Of a stretch of 13,947 bases of DNA, positions 1-7,764 are shown piece after piece. The notes beneath the pieces were generated by a model. It made no database searches and was not told the origin of the DNA. It saw only the letters and a program-made list of their open reading frames with translations. Each line of letters starts with the position of its first letter. Positions within the stretch are counted from its first letter, which is position 1. This DNA is from CAYLNK01 sp964384675 (GTDB taxonomy: Bacteria; Acidobacteriota; Thermoanaerobaculia; UBA5066). Made by a program: the position numbers and the translations under genes. The DNA lies in assembly GCA_964384675.1 (NCBI GenBank), contig CAYLNK010000164.1:1-13947 (forward strand). The letters run 5' to 3'.

Positions 1-3000
1 AGCCGTCCTCGATCGCCACGTCCTCGACCCGAAGCTCCTCGCGCCAGATCGCCGCGACGGCGCGCTCCGCCTCGGTGCCGGGAGGGGTGCGGCCCGAGAT
101 GCGGGCCGCCCGTGACGTCGCGGCCGACCGTTCGGTCGGCCCGCCCGTGACGAGCGGCCGGTCGGGCACGTCGAGCATCTCGGTCAGGAGCGCGACGTAG
201 CGGGAGAGGAGACGTTCCATGGCGGCCGACGTGAACAGCTCGACGCGGTGGAGGAGCGTCAGCGTGAGCCGATTTCCCTTTTCGCGCACGTAGAGGGTCA
301 TCGCGAACGGCGAGCCGGCGGGGAAGAGGTCGTCCGGGTACGACACCTCGACCCCGTCGAGGGACGGCGGCGCCGACGGCACGTCGACGAGGTTGAAGAG
401 GACGTCCACCAGCGGCGCGCGGCCCGGAGTCCGCGGCGGGCGCAGCGTCTCCACGACCGCCTCGAACGGCGTCGCCTGGTGCGCGAGCGCCCGCAGCGTC
501 TCGTCCCGGGCCCGCTCGACGAGCGCGGTGAACGTGGGCGATCCCGAGAGGTCGGCGCGCAGCGCCACGAGGTTGATGAAGCAGCCGAGCAGCCCCTCGG
601 AGCCGGGCGTGGTGCGCCCGGTGACGGGCGAGCCGACGGTCACGTCGTCCTGCCCGCACCAGCGCGAGAGGAGGAGCTGGAAGGCGGCGAGGAGAACGAC
701 GTACGGCGTCGCGGCCCGCTCCTTCGCGAACGCCTCCACGCGCCGGCGCAGCGCCGGCGGAACCTCGCCGCGGACGCGGGCGCCGCGAGGGTCGACAGAC
801 TCGGGGTGCGGACCGTCCACCGGCAGCGCCAGCGTGGGGGCCCCGCGAAGGCGCGAGACGAAATGGTGGAGCCCGGCCGGATCGGGGCGTGCGGACGCGA
901 GGCGGCGCGCCTCGGCGGCGTAGGTGAGGTCGGTGGACGGCTTCTCGCTCGCGTCGTCGTAGTCGCGCAGCAGCTCGCCGATCAGGAGCCAGCGCGACCA
1001 GGCGTCGAGGACGACGTGGTGCGCCACGAAGAGCGCGACGTGGCGGTCCGGCGCGAGCCGCGCCAAGGCGGCCCGGAAGGGCGGACCGGACGCGAGGTCG
1101 AACGCCGCGGCGACGGAGAAGCCGACGGCGTCCCCAGGGGGTGCGGGGGGCGGAGCGCCCCCGCCGAGAGGCGCCGCGGCGAGGGAGGCGGCTCGGCGTC
1201 GCAGCTCCGCGTCCTGCTCCTCGCCGCGAGGCAGCGCCGTCAGGTCGAGGAGCGGCAAGTCGACGCGGGCCGGCGGCAGGACTCGCGGGACCGGCAGGCC
1301 GTCCGCGAGCGGGAACGTCATCCGCAGCGCGGGGTGCCGCGCGGCCACGCGGTCGAGCGAGGCGCGGAACCGCTCGACGTCGAACGGGCCGGACCACTCG
1401 AGCGCCCACGCCAGCTGGTACGCCGGGCCGTTCAGGCCGCGCAGCTCGGCGTCGAGCCAGAGCCGGCGCTGCGGCGGTGTGAGCGGGACCTCGCCGTCCA
1501 TCGCTTGCGGCACGGCGCTCGGGACCTCGCCGGTCCCGCGGACCGCCTCGATCCTCTCGGCGACCCCCGCGACGGTCGGCGCGTCGAACAGGTCGGCCGG
1601 CTCGAGCCTGACGCCATGCCGCTCCTCGAGCCGGGCCAGGAACGCGAGCGCTTCGAGCGACGTGCCGCCCAGCTCCAGGAACGAGGCGTGTCGCGCGGGA
1701 GGCGGTACGCCGATCACGCCGAGCACTTCAGCGAAGAGCGCCGAGGCGAGCCGCTCGGCATCGGTCGCCGGAGGCTCGGAGCCCTCCGGCGCCGGGACCG
1801 GCAGCCGGCTCCGGTCGAGCTTTCCCCGCTCCGTGAGCGGGAGACGATCGACGAGGACGACGCGCGACGGCACCATCGCCGTGGGAAGGCGGGACGCCAG
1901 GAACGACTGGAGCGGAAGGTCCACGCCGTCGCCCGTCACCACGTAGGCGACGAGCCGGCCGTCGCGCGGCACCACGGCCGCGGCGCGCACGCCGGGATGG
2001 GCCAGGAGATGCGCGGTCACCTCGTCCGGCTCCACGCGGACGCCGTTGATCTTCACCTGCGCGTCGAGGCGGCCGAGAAGCTCGAGCGATCCGTCGTCGC
2101 GGAAGCGGCCGCGGTCTCCGGTGGGGTAGACGAGGTCGTCGCCTCCGGTGGGGTCCGGGACGAAGCGCCGGCCGCCGAGGAGGCGGCGCGCGCGGAACGG
2201 CGTCCGGATCAGCACCTCGCCGGGCTCGCCCGGGGCGGCCAGCGATCCGTCCTCGGCCACGACGAGCGCGTCCGTCGACGGGATCGGGAAGCCGACGGGC
2301 TGGGCTCCGTGTGCGGGCTCCGCCGGCACCTCGTGCCAGAAGCGCGCGAGCGTCGTCTCGGTGGGGCCGTAGAGGTTCACGACGCGCGTCGACGGGAAGG
2401 CGGACCGCCAGCGCGTGACGAGAGGCCCGGGCAGCGGCTCGCCCGCGAAGAACGTGACGCGCAGCGGGGCCATCGGGGCTGTCGATGTGTCCGGAGCGTC
2501 GAGCCAGGTGGCGGCCAGTGAGGGCACCGCGTGCAGCAGCGTGATTCGCTCGGTGGCGAGCCAGTCTCGGAGCGCGGCCGGTGACGCGAGCACGCCGTCC
2601 GGCGGGATGCAGAGCGCGGCTCCCGACGTGAGGGGGAGAAGGAGGTCGCGCAGCATCACGTCGAACGAGAGCCCGGTCAGGAACGGCATCCGGTCCCCGG
2701 GTCCGACGTGGAACGTCGCGCGTTGCCAGTCGAGGAAGAGGCCGAGCGCGGCGTGGCTCCCCTCGACGCCGGCCGGCTCGCCGGTGGTGCCGGAGGTGAA
2801 GACGACGTACGCCGCGCCGTCGCCGGAGAGCGCCGGCCGCGCGGGCCCCATCGGCGCGTCCCCGTCGACCTCGCCGTCGGCTCCGACGGCCAGGGTCGGG
2901 AGGTCGATGCCGTCCTCGCCGCCGACCGACAGGACGAGCCTCGCGCCGCCGATCCGCGCCATCGCGCGGCGGCGCGGGGAGGGAAGGGCCGGATCGAGCG

Positions 3001-3280
3001 GGAGCATCGCCGCGCCGCTCCGCAGAACGCCGAGGAGGGCGGCGACGAGGCCGACGCCCTTCCCGCCCGAGACCGCTACGGCTTCGCCGGGCTCGACGCC
3101 CCGCGCCAGGAGGGCGCGCGCGATCCGCTCCGCGCGCGCGCCGAGCTCGCGGTACGACACCGACCGTCCCCTGACGGACAGCGCCACGAGGTCGGGCCCC
3201 TCCTCCACCCGGCGGGCGAAGGAGTCGGGCGCGAGCGAGGGAGGGGCGGCCAGGGCGGGCCGGTCCTGGATCGTCTCCAT
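1..3280 (-). CDS. Non-ribosomal peptide synthetase, loading module A-PCP-C-(PCP), 3' end outside window
   Basis: Open frame of 1093 codons from ATG 3280 to the window edge; the first in-frame stop upstream is at 3446-3448 and no other in-frame ATG, GTG or TTG lies between, so the start is firm although its SD is poor. Adenylation domain (about 10-490): A3 TSGTTGEPAG, A4 SFDVM, A5 NLYGPTE (Asn302-Glu308), A7 YPTGDRG (Asp389), A8 GRLDAQVKINGVRVEPDE, A10 GKLDR with catalytic Lys487. PCP (about 505-580): LGGTS with phosphopantetheine Ser541. Condensation domain (about 600-1040): C1 LTPPQRRLW, C2 RHPALRMTF, C3 HHVVLDAWS (His754, His755, Asp759), C5 LLGCFINLVALR, C6 HQATPFE. After a linker of about 25 residues a second PCP begins (TEAERAVAAIWREEL, about 1068 on) with no second A domain. 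Known for the family: A activates an amino acid, PCP carries it, C forms the peptide bond. Starting with A marks an initiation module. Product unknown. Confidence 0.95.
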   Translation of the reverse strand, partial: METIQDRPALAAPPSLAPDSFARRVEEGPDLVALSVRGRSVSYRELGARAERIARALLARGVEPGEAVAVSGGKGVGLVAALLGVLRSGAAMLPLDPALPSPRRRAMARIGGARLVLSVGGEDGIDLPTLAVGADGEVDGDAPMGPARPALSGDGAAYVVFTSGTTGEPAGVEGSHAALGLFLDWQRATFHVGPGDRMPFLTGLSFDVMLRDLLLPLTSGAALCIPPDGVLASPAALRDWLATERITLLHAVPSLAATWLDAPDTSTAPMAPLRVTFFAGEPLPGPLVTRWRSAFPSTRVVNLYGPTETTLARFWHEVPAEPAHGAQPVGFPIPSTDALVVAEDGSLAAPGEPGEVLIRTPFRARRLLGGRRFVPDPTGGDDLVYPTGDRGRFRDDGSLELLGRLDAQVKINGVRVEPDEVTAHLLAHPGVRAAAVVPRDGRLVAYVVTGDGVDLPLQSFLASRLPTAMVPSRVVLVDRLPLTERGKLDRSRLPVPAPEGSEPPATDAERLASALFAEVLGVIGVPPPARHASFLELGGTSLEALAFLARLEERHGVRLEPADLFDAPTVAGVAERIEAVRGTGEVPSAVPQAMDGEVPLTPPQRRLWLDAELRGLNGPAYQLAWALEWSGPFDVERFRASLDRVAARHPALRMTFPLADGLPVPRVLPPARVDLPLLDLTALPRGEEQDAELRRRAASLAAAPLGGGAPPPAPPGDAVGFSVAAAFDLASGPPFRAALARLAPDRHVALFVAHHVVLDAWSRWLLIGELLRDYDDASEKPSTDLTYAAEARRLASARPDPAGLHHFVSRLRGAPTLALPVDGPHPESVDPRGARVRGEVPPALRRRVEAFAKERAATPYVVLLAAFQLLLSRWCGQDDVTVGSPVTGRTTPGSEGLLGCFINLVALRADLSGSPTFTALVERARDETLRALAHQATPFEAVVETLRPPRTPGRAPLVDVLFNLVDVPSAPPSLDGVEVSYPDDLFPAGSPFAMTLYVREKGNRLTLTLLHRVELFTSAAMERLLSRYVALLTEMLDVPDRPLVTGGPTERSAATSRAARISGRTPPGTEAERAVAAIWREELRVEDVAIEDG

Positions 3281-3321
3281 CGGGATGGCGGATGGTACCG
3301 GCTGGAGCGGGAGGGAGCGAG

Positions 3322-3354
3322 GAGCTGTGACGAGGTGTGACAGCGAGCTGTGAC
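3322..3354. repeat. Three direct decamers upstream of the NRPS gene, candidate operator
   Basis: The decamer GAGCTGTGAC occurs at 3322-3331 and 3345-3354, with a one-mismatch copy GAGGTGTGAC at 3332-3341 between them. The array lies 42-74 bp upstream of the NRPS ATG, where its promoter should be, within the intergenic region shared with the divergent ATPase gene. Seen on the NRPS coding strand the unit reads GTCACAGCTC. Clustered direct repeats at this position are typical of regulator binding sites, but no regulator is encoded in the window and the role is inference. Confidence 0.45.
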
Positions 3355-3473
3355 ACGGCGGCCCGACCGGAGTCCTGGATCGCGTGCGGCCGGCAGCACG
3401 GCGGTCTGAGCCTTCCCCGGATCGCGCCGTCGGACTCGAGTATACCTAGCAATTCAAAGGTGATTGTTTGAAA

Positions 3474-4712
3474 ATGCGCGGTATGAAGCGAGCCTGCGTC
3501 GGGCTTCTCCACTCGTACCTCGAGACTTTCCCCTGTGTCGCCCTGATCGGTCCGAGGCAGTGCGGCAAGACCACTCTCCTGAAGACGCTCCCCTCCGTCT
3601 GGAAACGCTTCGATCTCGAGCGCCGGGCCGATCACGCGCTCATCTCCCGGGATCCCGACACGTTCTTCCGGCTCAACCCGCGCCAGGTGGCGATCGATGA
3701 AGCCCAGGTGTCGACGGAGATCTTCCCCGCGTTGCGGGTCGCGATCGACGAGCGGCGCGCCGAGAAGGGCCGATTCGTCATCACGGGCTCCAGCTCACCC
3801 GCGCTGGTGCGTTCGGTGTCGGAGAGCCTGGCGGGCCGCGTGGGGATCATCGAGATGGCGCCCTTCTCATGGGCAGAGGTCACGAAGACGACCGGGAGGG
3901 ACTCGTTCCTTCGGCGTCTACAGCACCCGAAGGCCGGCCCGGCGGAGCTGCTCGAAGGGCTGAGGGCGCGGGGAAGTCTGGCGAGGGCGCACGACCTCTG
4001 GTTCCGGGGAGGGTTTCCGGAGCCGTGGCTCGAGGCGAGCGCAGGGTTCCACGCGCGCTGGGTCGAGCAGTACATCCAGACGTACCTGTTCCGGGATGTG
4101 AAGCGGCTCTTCCCCGGCCTCGACGACGTCCGCTTCCGGCGGTTCCTGGAGATGCTGGGGGGATTGTCGGGTCGCGTGCTGAACTACGCCGACGTGGCGC
4201 GAGCGCTGAGTGTCTCACAGCCCACGGCGCGTGACTACTTCGACATCGCACACGGCACGTTCCTCTGGCGCTCGATCCCGGCCTACACGAGGGACGTCGT
4301 GAAGCGCGTCGTGAAGCACCCCAAGGGCTACCTGCGCGATAGCGGTCTCCTGCATGCGCTCCTGCGCATCCCTGATGCCGACGCGTTGCTCGTCCATCCG
4401 CAGATGGGGGGATCGTGGGAAGGGATGGTCGTGGAGGAGATCCTCCGACAGCTGAACGCCATGGGGTCGGCGCACCAGTACTCGTACTACCGGACGGGCG
4501 CGGGAGCGGAGGTCGATCTGGTCGTCGAGGGGGGCTTCGGCCGGGTGGCCGTGGAGATCAAGCACACGTCCACCGTCGGCGGACGGGACCTCCGCGGTCT
4601 GCGGGATTTCGTGCGCGAGCAGAAGGCGCGCCTGGGCCTGGTGATCAACAACGACGTGGCTCCGCGGCGATACGACGACGACGTGATCGGGCTGCCCTTC
4701 ACGTGGCTTTGA
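3474..4712 (+). CDS. AAA ATPase with DUF4143 C-terminal half
   Basis: Protein of 412 residues from ATG 3474. An SD-like AGGTGAT at 3458-3464 is 9 bp from this ATG; a TTG two codons earlier (3468) is the alternative start. The N-terminal AAA_14-type P-loop domain has Walker A GPRQCGKT (26-33), Walker B VAIDEAQ (72-78) and a sensor-1-like ITGSSS. The C-terminal DUF4143 part has a winged-helix-like segment (about 238-265) and a GAEVDLVVE...VAVEIK stretch in which Asp348, Glu361 and Lys363 match a PD-(D/E)XK nuclease-like core. These ATPases are widespread and often transferred between bacteria and archaea; their cellular role is not established. The gene is divergent from the NRPS and its last 14 bp overlap the 3' end of the convergent gene. 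The upstream region is unusually AT-rich with a TATACC (3441-3446) that could be a -10, but no clear -35. Confidence 0.92.
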   Translation: MRGMKRACVGLLHSYLETFPCVALIGPRQCGKTTLLKTLPSVWKRFDLERRADHALISRDPDTFFRLNPRQVAIDEAQVSTEIFPALRVAIDERRAEKGRFVITGSSSPALVRSVSESLAGRVGIIEMAPFSWAEVTKTTGRDSFLRRLQHPKAGPAELLEGLRARGSLARAHDLWFRGGFPEPWLEASAGFHARWVEQYIQTYLFRDVKRLFPGLDDVRFRRFLEMLGGLSGRVLNYADVARALSVSQPTARDYFDIAHGTFLWRSIPAYTRDVVKRVVKHPKGYLRDSGLLHALLRIPDADALLVHPQMGGSWEGMVVEEILRQLNAMGSAHQYSYYRTGAGAEVDLVVEGGFGRVAVEIKHTSTVGGRDLRGLRDFVREQKARLGLVINNDVAPRRYDDDVIGLPFTWL

Positions 4713-5544
4713 GAGTCACGAAGGCCGCGGCGCGGACCACGCGCTCCCACACCGCGTCGCTCATCCCCGCCTTCCAGACGCCGGCGAGGCAGGTCCGCAA
4801 CCTCCCGTCCCGCCGCGCCGCTCGCTCGACGCGGTCGATGGCGTCGGCGTCGCGGAACGAGAGGAAGTCCTCCATCGGCCCCGCGGCCACGGCGCCGAGG
4901 ACGTCGTCCGTGCCGTCGTGGACGAGCCGCCTCAGGAAGAGCCAGGCGAGGTCGAGCGGCATCCCGGCCACCTGCTGCGTCTCCTCGAACGCCCAGAACG
5001 TCTCGACGTAGGTGAACCAGGCGGCGACGAGGCGGTCGACTTCTTCGGTGTCGAGCGGGGCCCGGAGCGCGTCGAGGTCGGCGGGACCGGGCGGACACAC
5101 GTCGACCGTCGCGTACGTCTCCAGCTCCGGCATCGACGCCGCGAGCGCGGCGACGCCCCCCGGATCGGGGAGCCAGGGGACGCCCGCCGCGCGCCGCACG
5201 CGGATCAGGATCGCGTCGGGGATCCGCCCGAAGATCGACCGGATCCGTTCGAGGCACGTGCGGAGGCGTACGTCGTCGCGGGCCGCCTCCTCGACGCGAT
5301 CGATGACGGCCGCGCCGTGCGAGGCGAGGAGCGTTTCCAGCGGCGAGCCGAACGAGGCGATCTTCAGGAGGAGCTCCTCGTTCGGCGCCCGCGCGACCAG
5401 CGTCCGCGCCAGGAGCCAGCCGTTCTCCGCGTCGTACCGGACGATCCGCTCGAGGTGATGGGCCGGGCCGGCCGCGGCGGAGTTGACGACGTACGTCTCC
5501 GCCAGGAGATCGAGCTCGGCGACGTCGAAACGCATCGGCCGCAT
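4699..5544 (-). CDS. Protein with two DUF6869-like repeats
   Basis: Protein of 281 residues from ATG 5544 (MRPMRFDVAELDLL); a second ATG three codons later (5535) is equally possible. The frame stays open to 5643, but that extension is rich in Ser/Arg/Pro and does not look coding. Two stretches resemble each other: about 42-104 with SPLETLLASHG then IDRVEEAARDDVRLRTCL, and about 200-260 with GPMEDFLSF then IDRVERAARRDGRLRTCL. This pattern is what I recall for the DUF6869 family, usually a single copy in small proteins. No signal peptide or membrane segment is visible, so it is probably cytoplasmic. Function is unknown. The gene is convergent with the ATPase, sharing 14 bp, and divergent from the sigma factor across about 160 bp. 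The family name is from memory; the internal repeat is directly visible. Confidence 0.8.
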   Translation of the reverse strand: MRPMRFDVAELDLLAETYVVNSAAAGPAHHLERIVRYDAENGWLLARTLVARAPNEELLLKIASFGSPLETLLASHGAAVIDRVEEAARDDVRLRTCLERIRSIFGRIPDAILIRVRRAAGVPWLPDPGGVAALAASMPELETYATVDVCPPGPADLDALRAPLDTEEVDRLVAAWFTYVETFWAFEETQQVAGMPLDLAWLFLRRLVHDGTDDVLGAVAAGPMEDFLSFRDADAIDRVERAARRDGRLRTCLAGVWKAGMSDAVWERVVRAAAFVTLKAT

Positions 5545-5705
5545 TCTAGGGACGGCGCTCCGGGGCGAGACTGGCTCTCGAGGCCATTGAACCTTTTCGA
5601 TCGACCGCGTCTTGCTCACAGATGAAGAGACCTGACGAGACACCGCTCCCGCCCCGGGTGACCGCGCCGTCCCGTTCGTCGGGTACGCTCGTTGGCGACT
5701 GACGC

Positions 5706-6317
5706 ATGGCCCCGGAGCCGACGGCCGCGGTGGACGACTCCTCCGACCGGGACGATCCGGTCGACGCCCTGGCGGAGCGCCTGCTGGTGCTGCGGGCGCA
5801 GCTGGGGGCCCGGGACGCCTACGCCGGGCTCTTCGAGCGGTACGACGCGCGACTCCAGTTCTACCTGCGCCGCCTCCTCGGCCCGGGTGGCGACGCCGAG
5901 GACGTACGCCAGGACGTCTGGCTCACCGTCGTGAGGAAGCTCCACACGTTGCAGGAGCCCGGGGCGTTTCGGGCCTGGATCTATCGCGTGGCCCGGCATC
6001 ACGCGATCTCGTGGCACCGCAGGCGACGCCTGGAGGTGCCGTTCGACGAGGCCTCGCACGACCTGGCGGTCGTCGAGCTGGAGACCGACGAGCTCCCCTT
6101 CGGGCCCGAGGACGCGGCCGCGGTCTACGCGGCGCTCGACAGGCTGGGAGCGGGCCAGCGCGAGATCCTGAGCCTCCGATTCCTGGGCGGCCTGTCGTAC
6201 GAGGAGATCGCGCGCGTTCTCGACTGCCGCCTCGGGACCGTGAGGTCCCGCCTTCACTACGCCAAGACCGCGCTTCGCGTGGCCGTCACGGCTCGACGCG
6301 GGCCGGATGAGAGGTGA
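5706..6317 (+). CDS. ECF-type RNA polymerase sigma factor
   Basis: Protein of 203 residues. Region sigma-2 spans about 38-106: the LFERYDARLQFYLRRLL helix, then DAEDVRQDVWLTVVRKL (core and -10 contact) and FRAWIYRVARHHAISWHRRRR. Region sigma-4 spans about 138-192: LDRLGAGQREILSLRFLGGLSYEEIARVL followed by the recognition helix around GTVRSRLHYAKTALR. There is no region 1 or 3, and the length is normal for ECF factors. It directs RNA polymerase to a specific promoter set, usually for envelope or stress responses. The ATG 5706 start keeps an acidic 20-residue lead; no strong SD is visible. The next gene starts 3 bp after its stop, so that product is the natural candidate regulator. Targets cannot be read from this window. 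Confidence 0.93.
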   Translation: MAPEPTAAVDDSSDRDDPVDALAERLLVLRAQLGARDAYAGLFERYDARLQFYLRRLLGPGGDAEDVRQDVWLTVVRKLHTLQEPGAFRAWIYRVARHHAISWHRRRRLEVPFDEASHDLAVVELETDELPFGPEDAAAVYAALDRLGAGQREILSLRFLGGLSYEEIARVLDCRLGTVRSRLHYAKTALRVAVTARRGPDER

Positions 6318-6320
6318 CGC

Positions 6321-6746
6321 ATGACGGATGACCGGGACCGAAGGAGCGAGCTCGTCGAGCGCCTCCTGGCGGAGGACGGGGCGGGCCCCGCAGCGGGGGC
6401 CGCACGCGGTCCCGCCCGCGGCGCGGATGCCGCGCTTCAGGCGCTCATCGAGGACGAACGGGCCACCGAGCGCCGCGTCCGCCGCGTGGCCACGTGGTCG
6501 TGGGGCGCGCTCCTGGCGCTCGTGCCTCTCGTCGGCGTCCTGTTCCTCGTCCGTCGCCTCGGCGGCGGCGTGATGGTCGAGGTCGCGAGGGCCGCCGCGG
6601 TCGTCGTCGGCATCCTGTTCATCCTGACCCTCTTCCTCGCCGTCCTCACGACGGTCGCCTGGCTCTTCCGCTCCCGGGCCGCCTCCCTCGCCGCGATCGA
6701 GAGGCGCCTCGCCGCGCTGGAAGAGCTGCTGCGGCGAAGCCGGTAA
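6321..6746 (+). CDS. Small two-TM membrane protein, candidate partner of the ECF sigma factor
   Basis: Protein of 141 residues starting 3 bp after the sigma factor stop; the SD AGAGGTGA (6310-6317) overlaps that stop codon, which suggests translational coupling. Layout: a charged, Ala/Gly-rich N-terminal segment (1-55), TM helix about 59-78, TM helix about 90-116, then a short charged helix with heptad-like Leu/Ala/Glu spacing (119-141) that could form a coiled coil. Genes in this position normally encode anti-sigma factors, but the zinc motif HxxxCxxC of ZAS anti-sigma factors is absent; in fact there is no Cys or His at all. A role in holding or releasing the sigma factor is inference from position only. 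I recognise no named family. Confidence 0.85.
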   Translation: MTDDRDRRSELVERLLAEDGAGPAAGAARGPARGADAALQALIEDERATERRVRRVATWSWGALLALVPLVGVLFLVRRLGGGVMVEVARAAAVVVGILFILTLFLAVLTTVAWLFRSRAASLAAIERRLAALEELLRRSR

Positions 6747-6779
6747 CGAGGCCGCTGCCTCATCGGAACGGAGACGCTC

Positions 6780-7634
6780 ATGAAGCCCTGGATTCTCGTC
6801 CTCGCCGCGACGTCGCTCGTCGCCGTCACCAGCCTCACCACACGCACCCTGCTGAAGGGCCCCGGGCCGGACGACCCAGCCAGGCGCACCACTCTCCGTT
6901 CGGCGGTCCTGGGCGAAACGCGGGACGTCGTCGTCGCGCTGCCCGAGAGCTACGCCCGGGAGCCCGAGCGCCGCTACCCGGTGATCTACGTGCTCGACGG
7001 CGATTCCCAACGCGCTCACACCGCGGACTCCGCCGCGCTCCTGGCGCGGATCGGCGCCATGCCGGAGGCGATCGTCGTCAGCGCCCCCCCGGTCGACGGC
7101 CGCGGCCGGCAGCGCGACTACACGCCCCCGGGCATGCGTCAGGACAGCGACGTCGCCCAGAGTCCCGACGGGCGCGCCGACCGGTTCCTCGCCTTCCTGA
7201 AGGACGAGCTGATCCCGCTCGTGGAACGGGACTACAGGGTCAGCCGGCCCCGCCTCCTGGCGGGCAACTCGCGGGGCGGCCTCTTCGTCGTCTACTCCCT
7301 GCTGGCGGAGCCGTCGCTGTTCGACGCCAGGTTCGCGCTCAGCCCGGCCCTGTTCCGCGACGGCGACGCGATCGTCGCCCGCCTCGAGACGTTCCTGGGC
7401 TCGTCGCCGTCGCTCGCCGGGTTCCTCTACCTGAGCCTCGGAGATGGAGAGAACGAGAAGATGAAGGGTGCCTTCGAGCGCACGGTCGCGGTGCTCGAGA
7501 GGAGGGCGCCGCCGGGCCTGCGCTGGCGCGCGTACTTCAGCCGTGGCGGCACTCACGACAGCAACGCCCAGCTCTCCACGCCGGTAGGCCTCTACGCGAT
7601 GTTCGCCGGGGTGCGCTCGGACCTGGCCCGGTGA
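6780..7634 (+). CDS. Putative esterase, alpha/beta-hydrolase fold (PF00756 type), exported or membrane-anchored
   Basis: Protein of 284 residues; ATG 6780 has a GGAG at 6770-6773. Residues 1-20 form a hydrophobic signal or anchor (MKPWILVLAATSLVAVTSL), so the enzyme probably acts outside the cytoplasm. The core follows the esterase D/enterochelin-esterase pattern: YPVIYVLDGDS (67-76), nucleophile elbow GNSRGG with Ser164, FALSPALFRDG (185-195), an acidic cluster GDGENE (221-226) that should hold the acid residue, and GGTHDSN with His259. The usual elbow is GHSxGG, so Asn before Ser and Arg after it are slightly off consensus. It hydrolyses an ester, but the substrate is not visible; siderophore esterases (Fes, IroE) and carboxylesterases share this fold. 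It lies 33 bp after the two-TM gene on the same strand and may be in the sigma factor's operon. Confidence 0.88.
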   Translation: MKPWILVLAATSLVAVTSLTTRTLLKGPGPDDPARRTTLRSAVLGETRDVVVALPESYAREPERRYPVIYVLDGDSQRAHTADSAALLARIGAMPEAIVVSAPPVDGRGRQRDYTPPGMRQDSDVAQSPDGRADRFLAFLKDELIPLVERDYRVSRPRLLAGNSRGGLFVVYSLLAEPSLFDARFALSPALFRDGDAIVARLETFLGSSPSLAGFLYLSLGDGENEKMKGAFERTVAVLERRAPPGLRWRAYFSRGGTHDSNAQLSTPVGLYAMFAGVRSDLAR

Positions 7635-7764
7635 ACCTGGAGCCCGTCGAGCTAGGTTCAGCGGCCGCGTTGCGTACGGCCTGGCCGTCGGGCCGGGCGT
7701 CCGGCTCGTGGACCGTTCGAGGCACGCCCGTCAACATCGTGCCGGCTCCCGCCGTACAACGGGC

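Noticed and set aside
248..2521. Long plus-strand open frame (757 codons) opposite the NRPS
   Set aside because: Its translation is almost only Arg, Glu, Gly and Ala with no domain; it is an antisense frame of a GC-rich gene whose own frame shows complete A, PCP and C motifs.
1728..3635. Minus-strand open frame of 635 codons overlapping the NRPS start
   Set aside because: It is a different frame from the NRPS, giving Pro/Arg/Gly-rich text without motifs.
5588..5614. Possible ECF autoregulatory promoter (TGAACC ... CGTCTTG) before the sigma gene
   Set aside because: The 14-bp gap between TGAACC and CGTC is about 2 bp shorter than usual ECF spacing, and the boxes are only partial matches.
5616..7556. 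Minus-strand open frame of 646 codons under the sigma factor and esterase
   Set aside because: Biased Arg/Glu/Gly composition and no domain; the plus strand has recognised genes throughout.
1..7634. Link between the NRPS and the enterochelin-esterase-like protein as a siderophore system
   Set aside because: The genes are 3.5 kb apart on opposite strands with unrelated genes between, and no siderophore transport or cyclisation domain is visible.
7676..7688. Small hairpin ACGGC-CTG-GCCGT between the esterase and the peptidase
   Set aside because: A five-base-pair stem with no T tract is expected by chance at this GC content.
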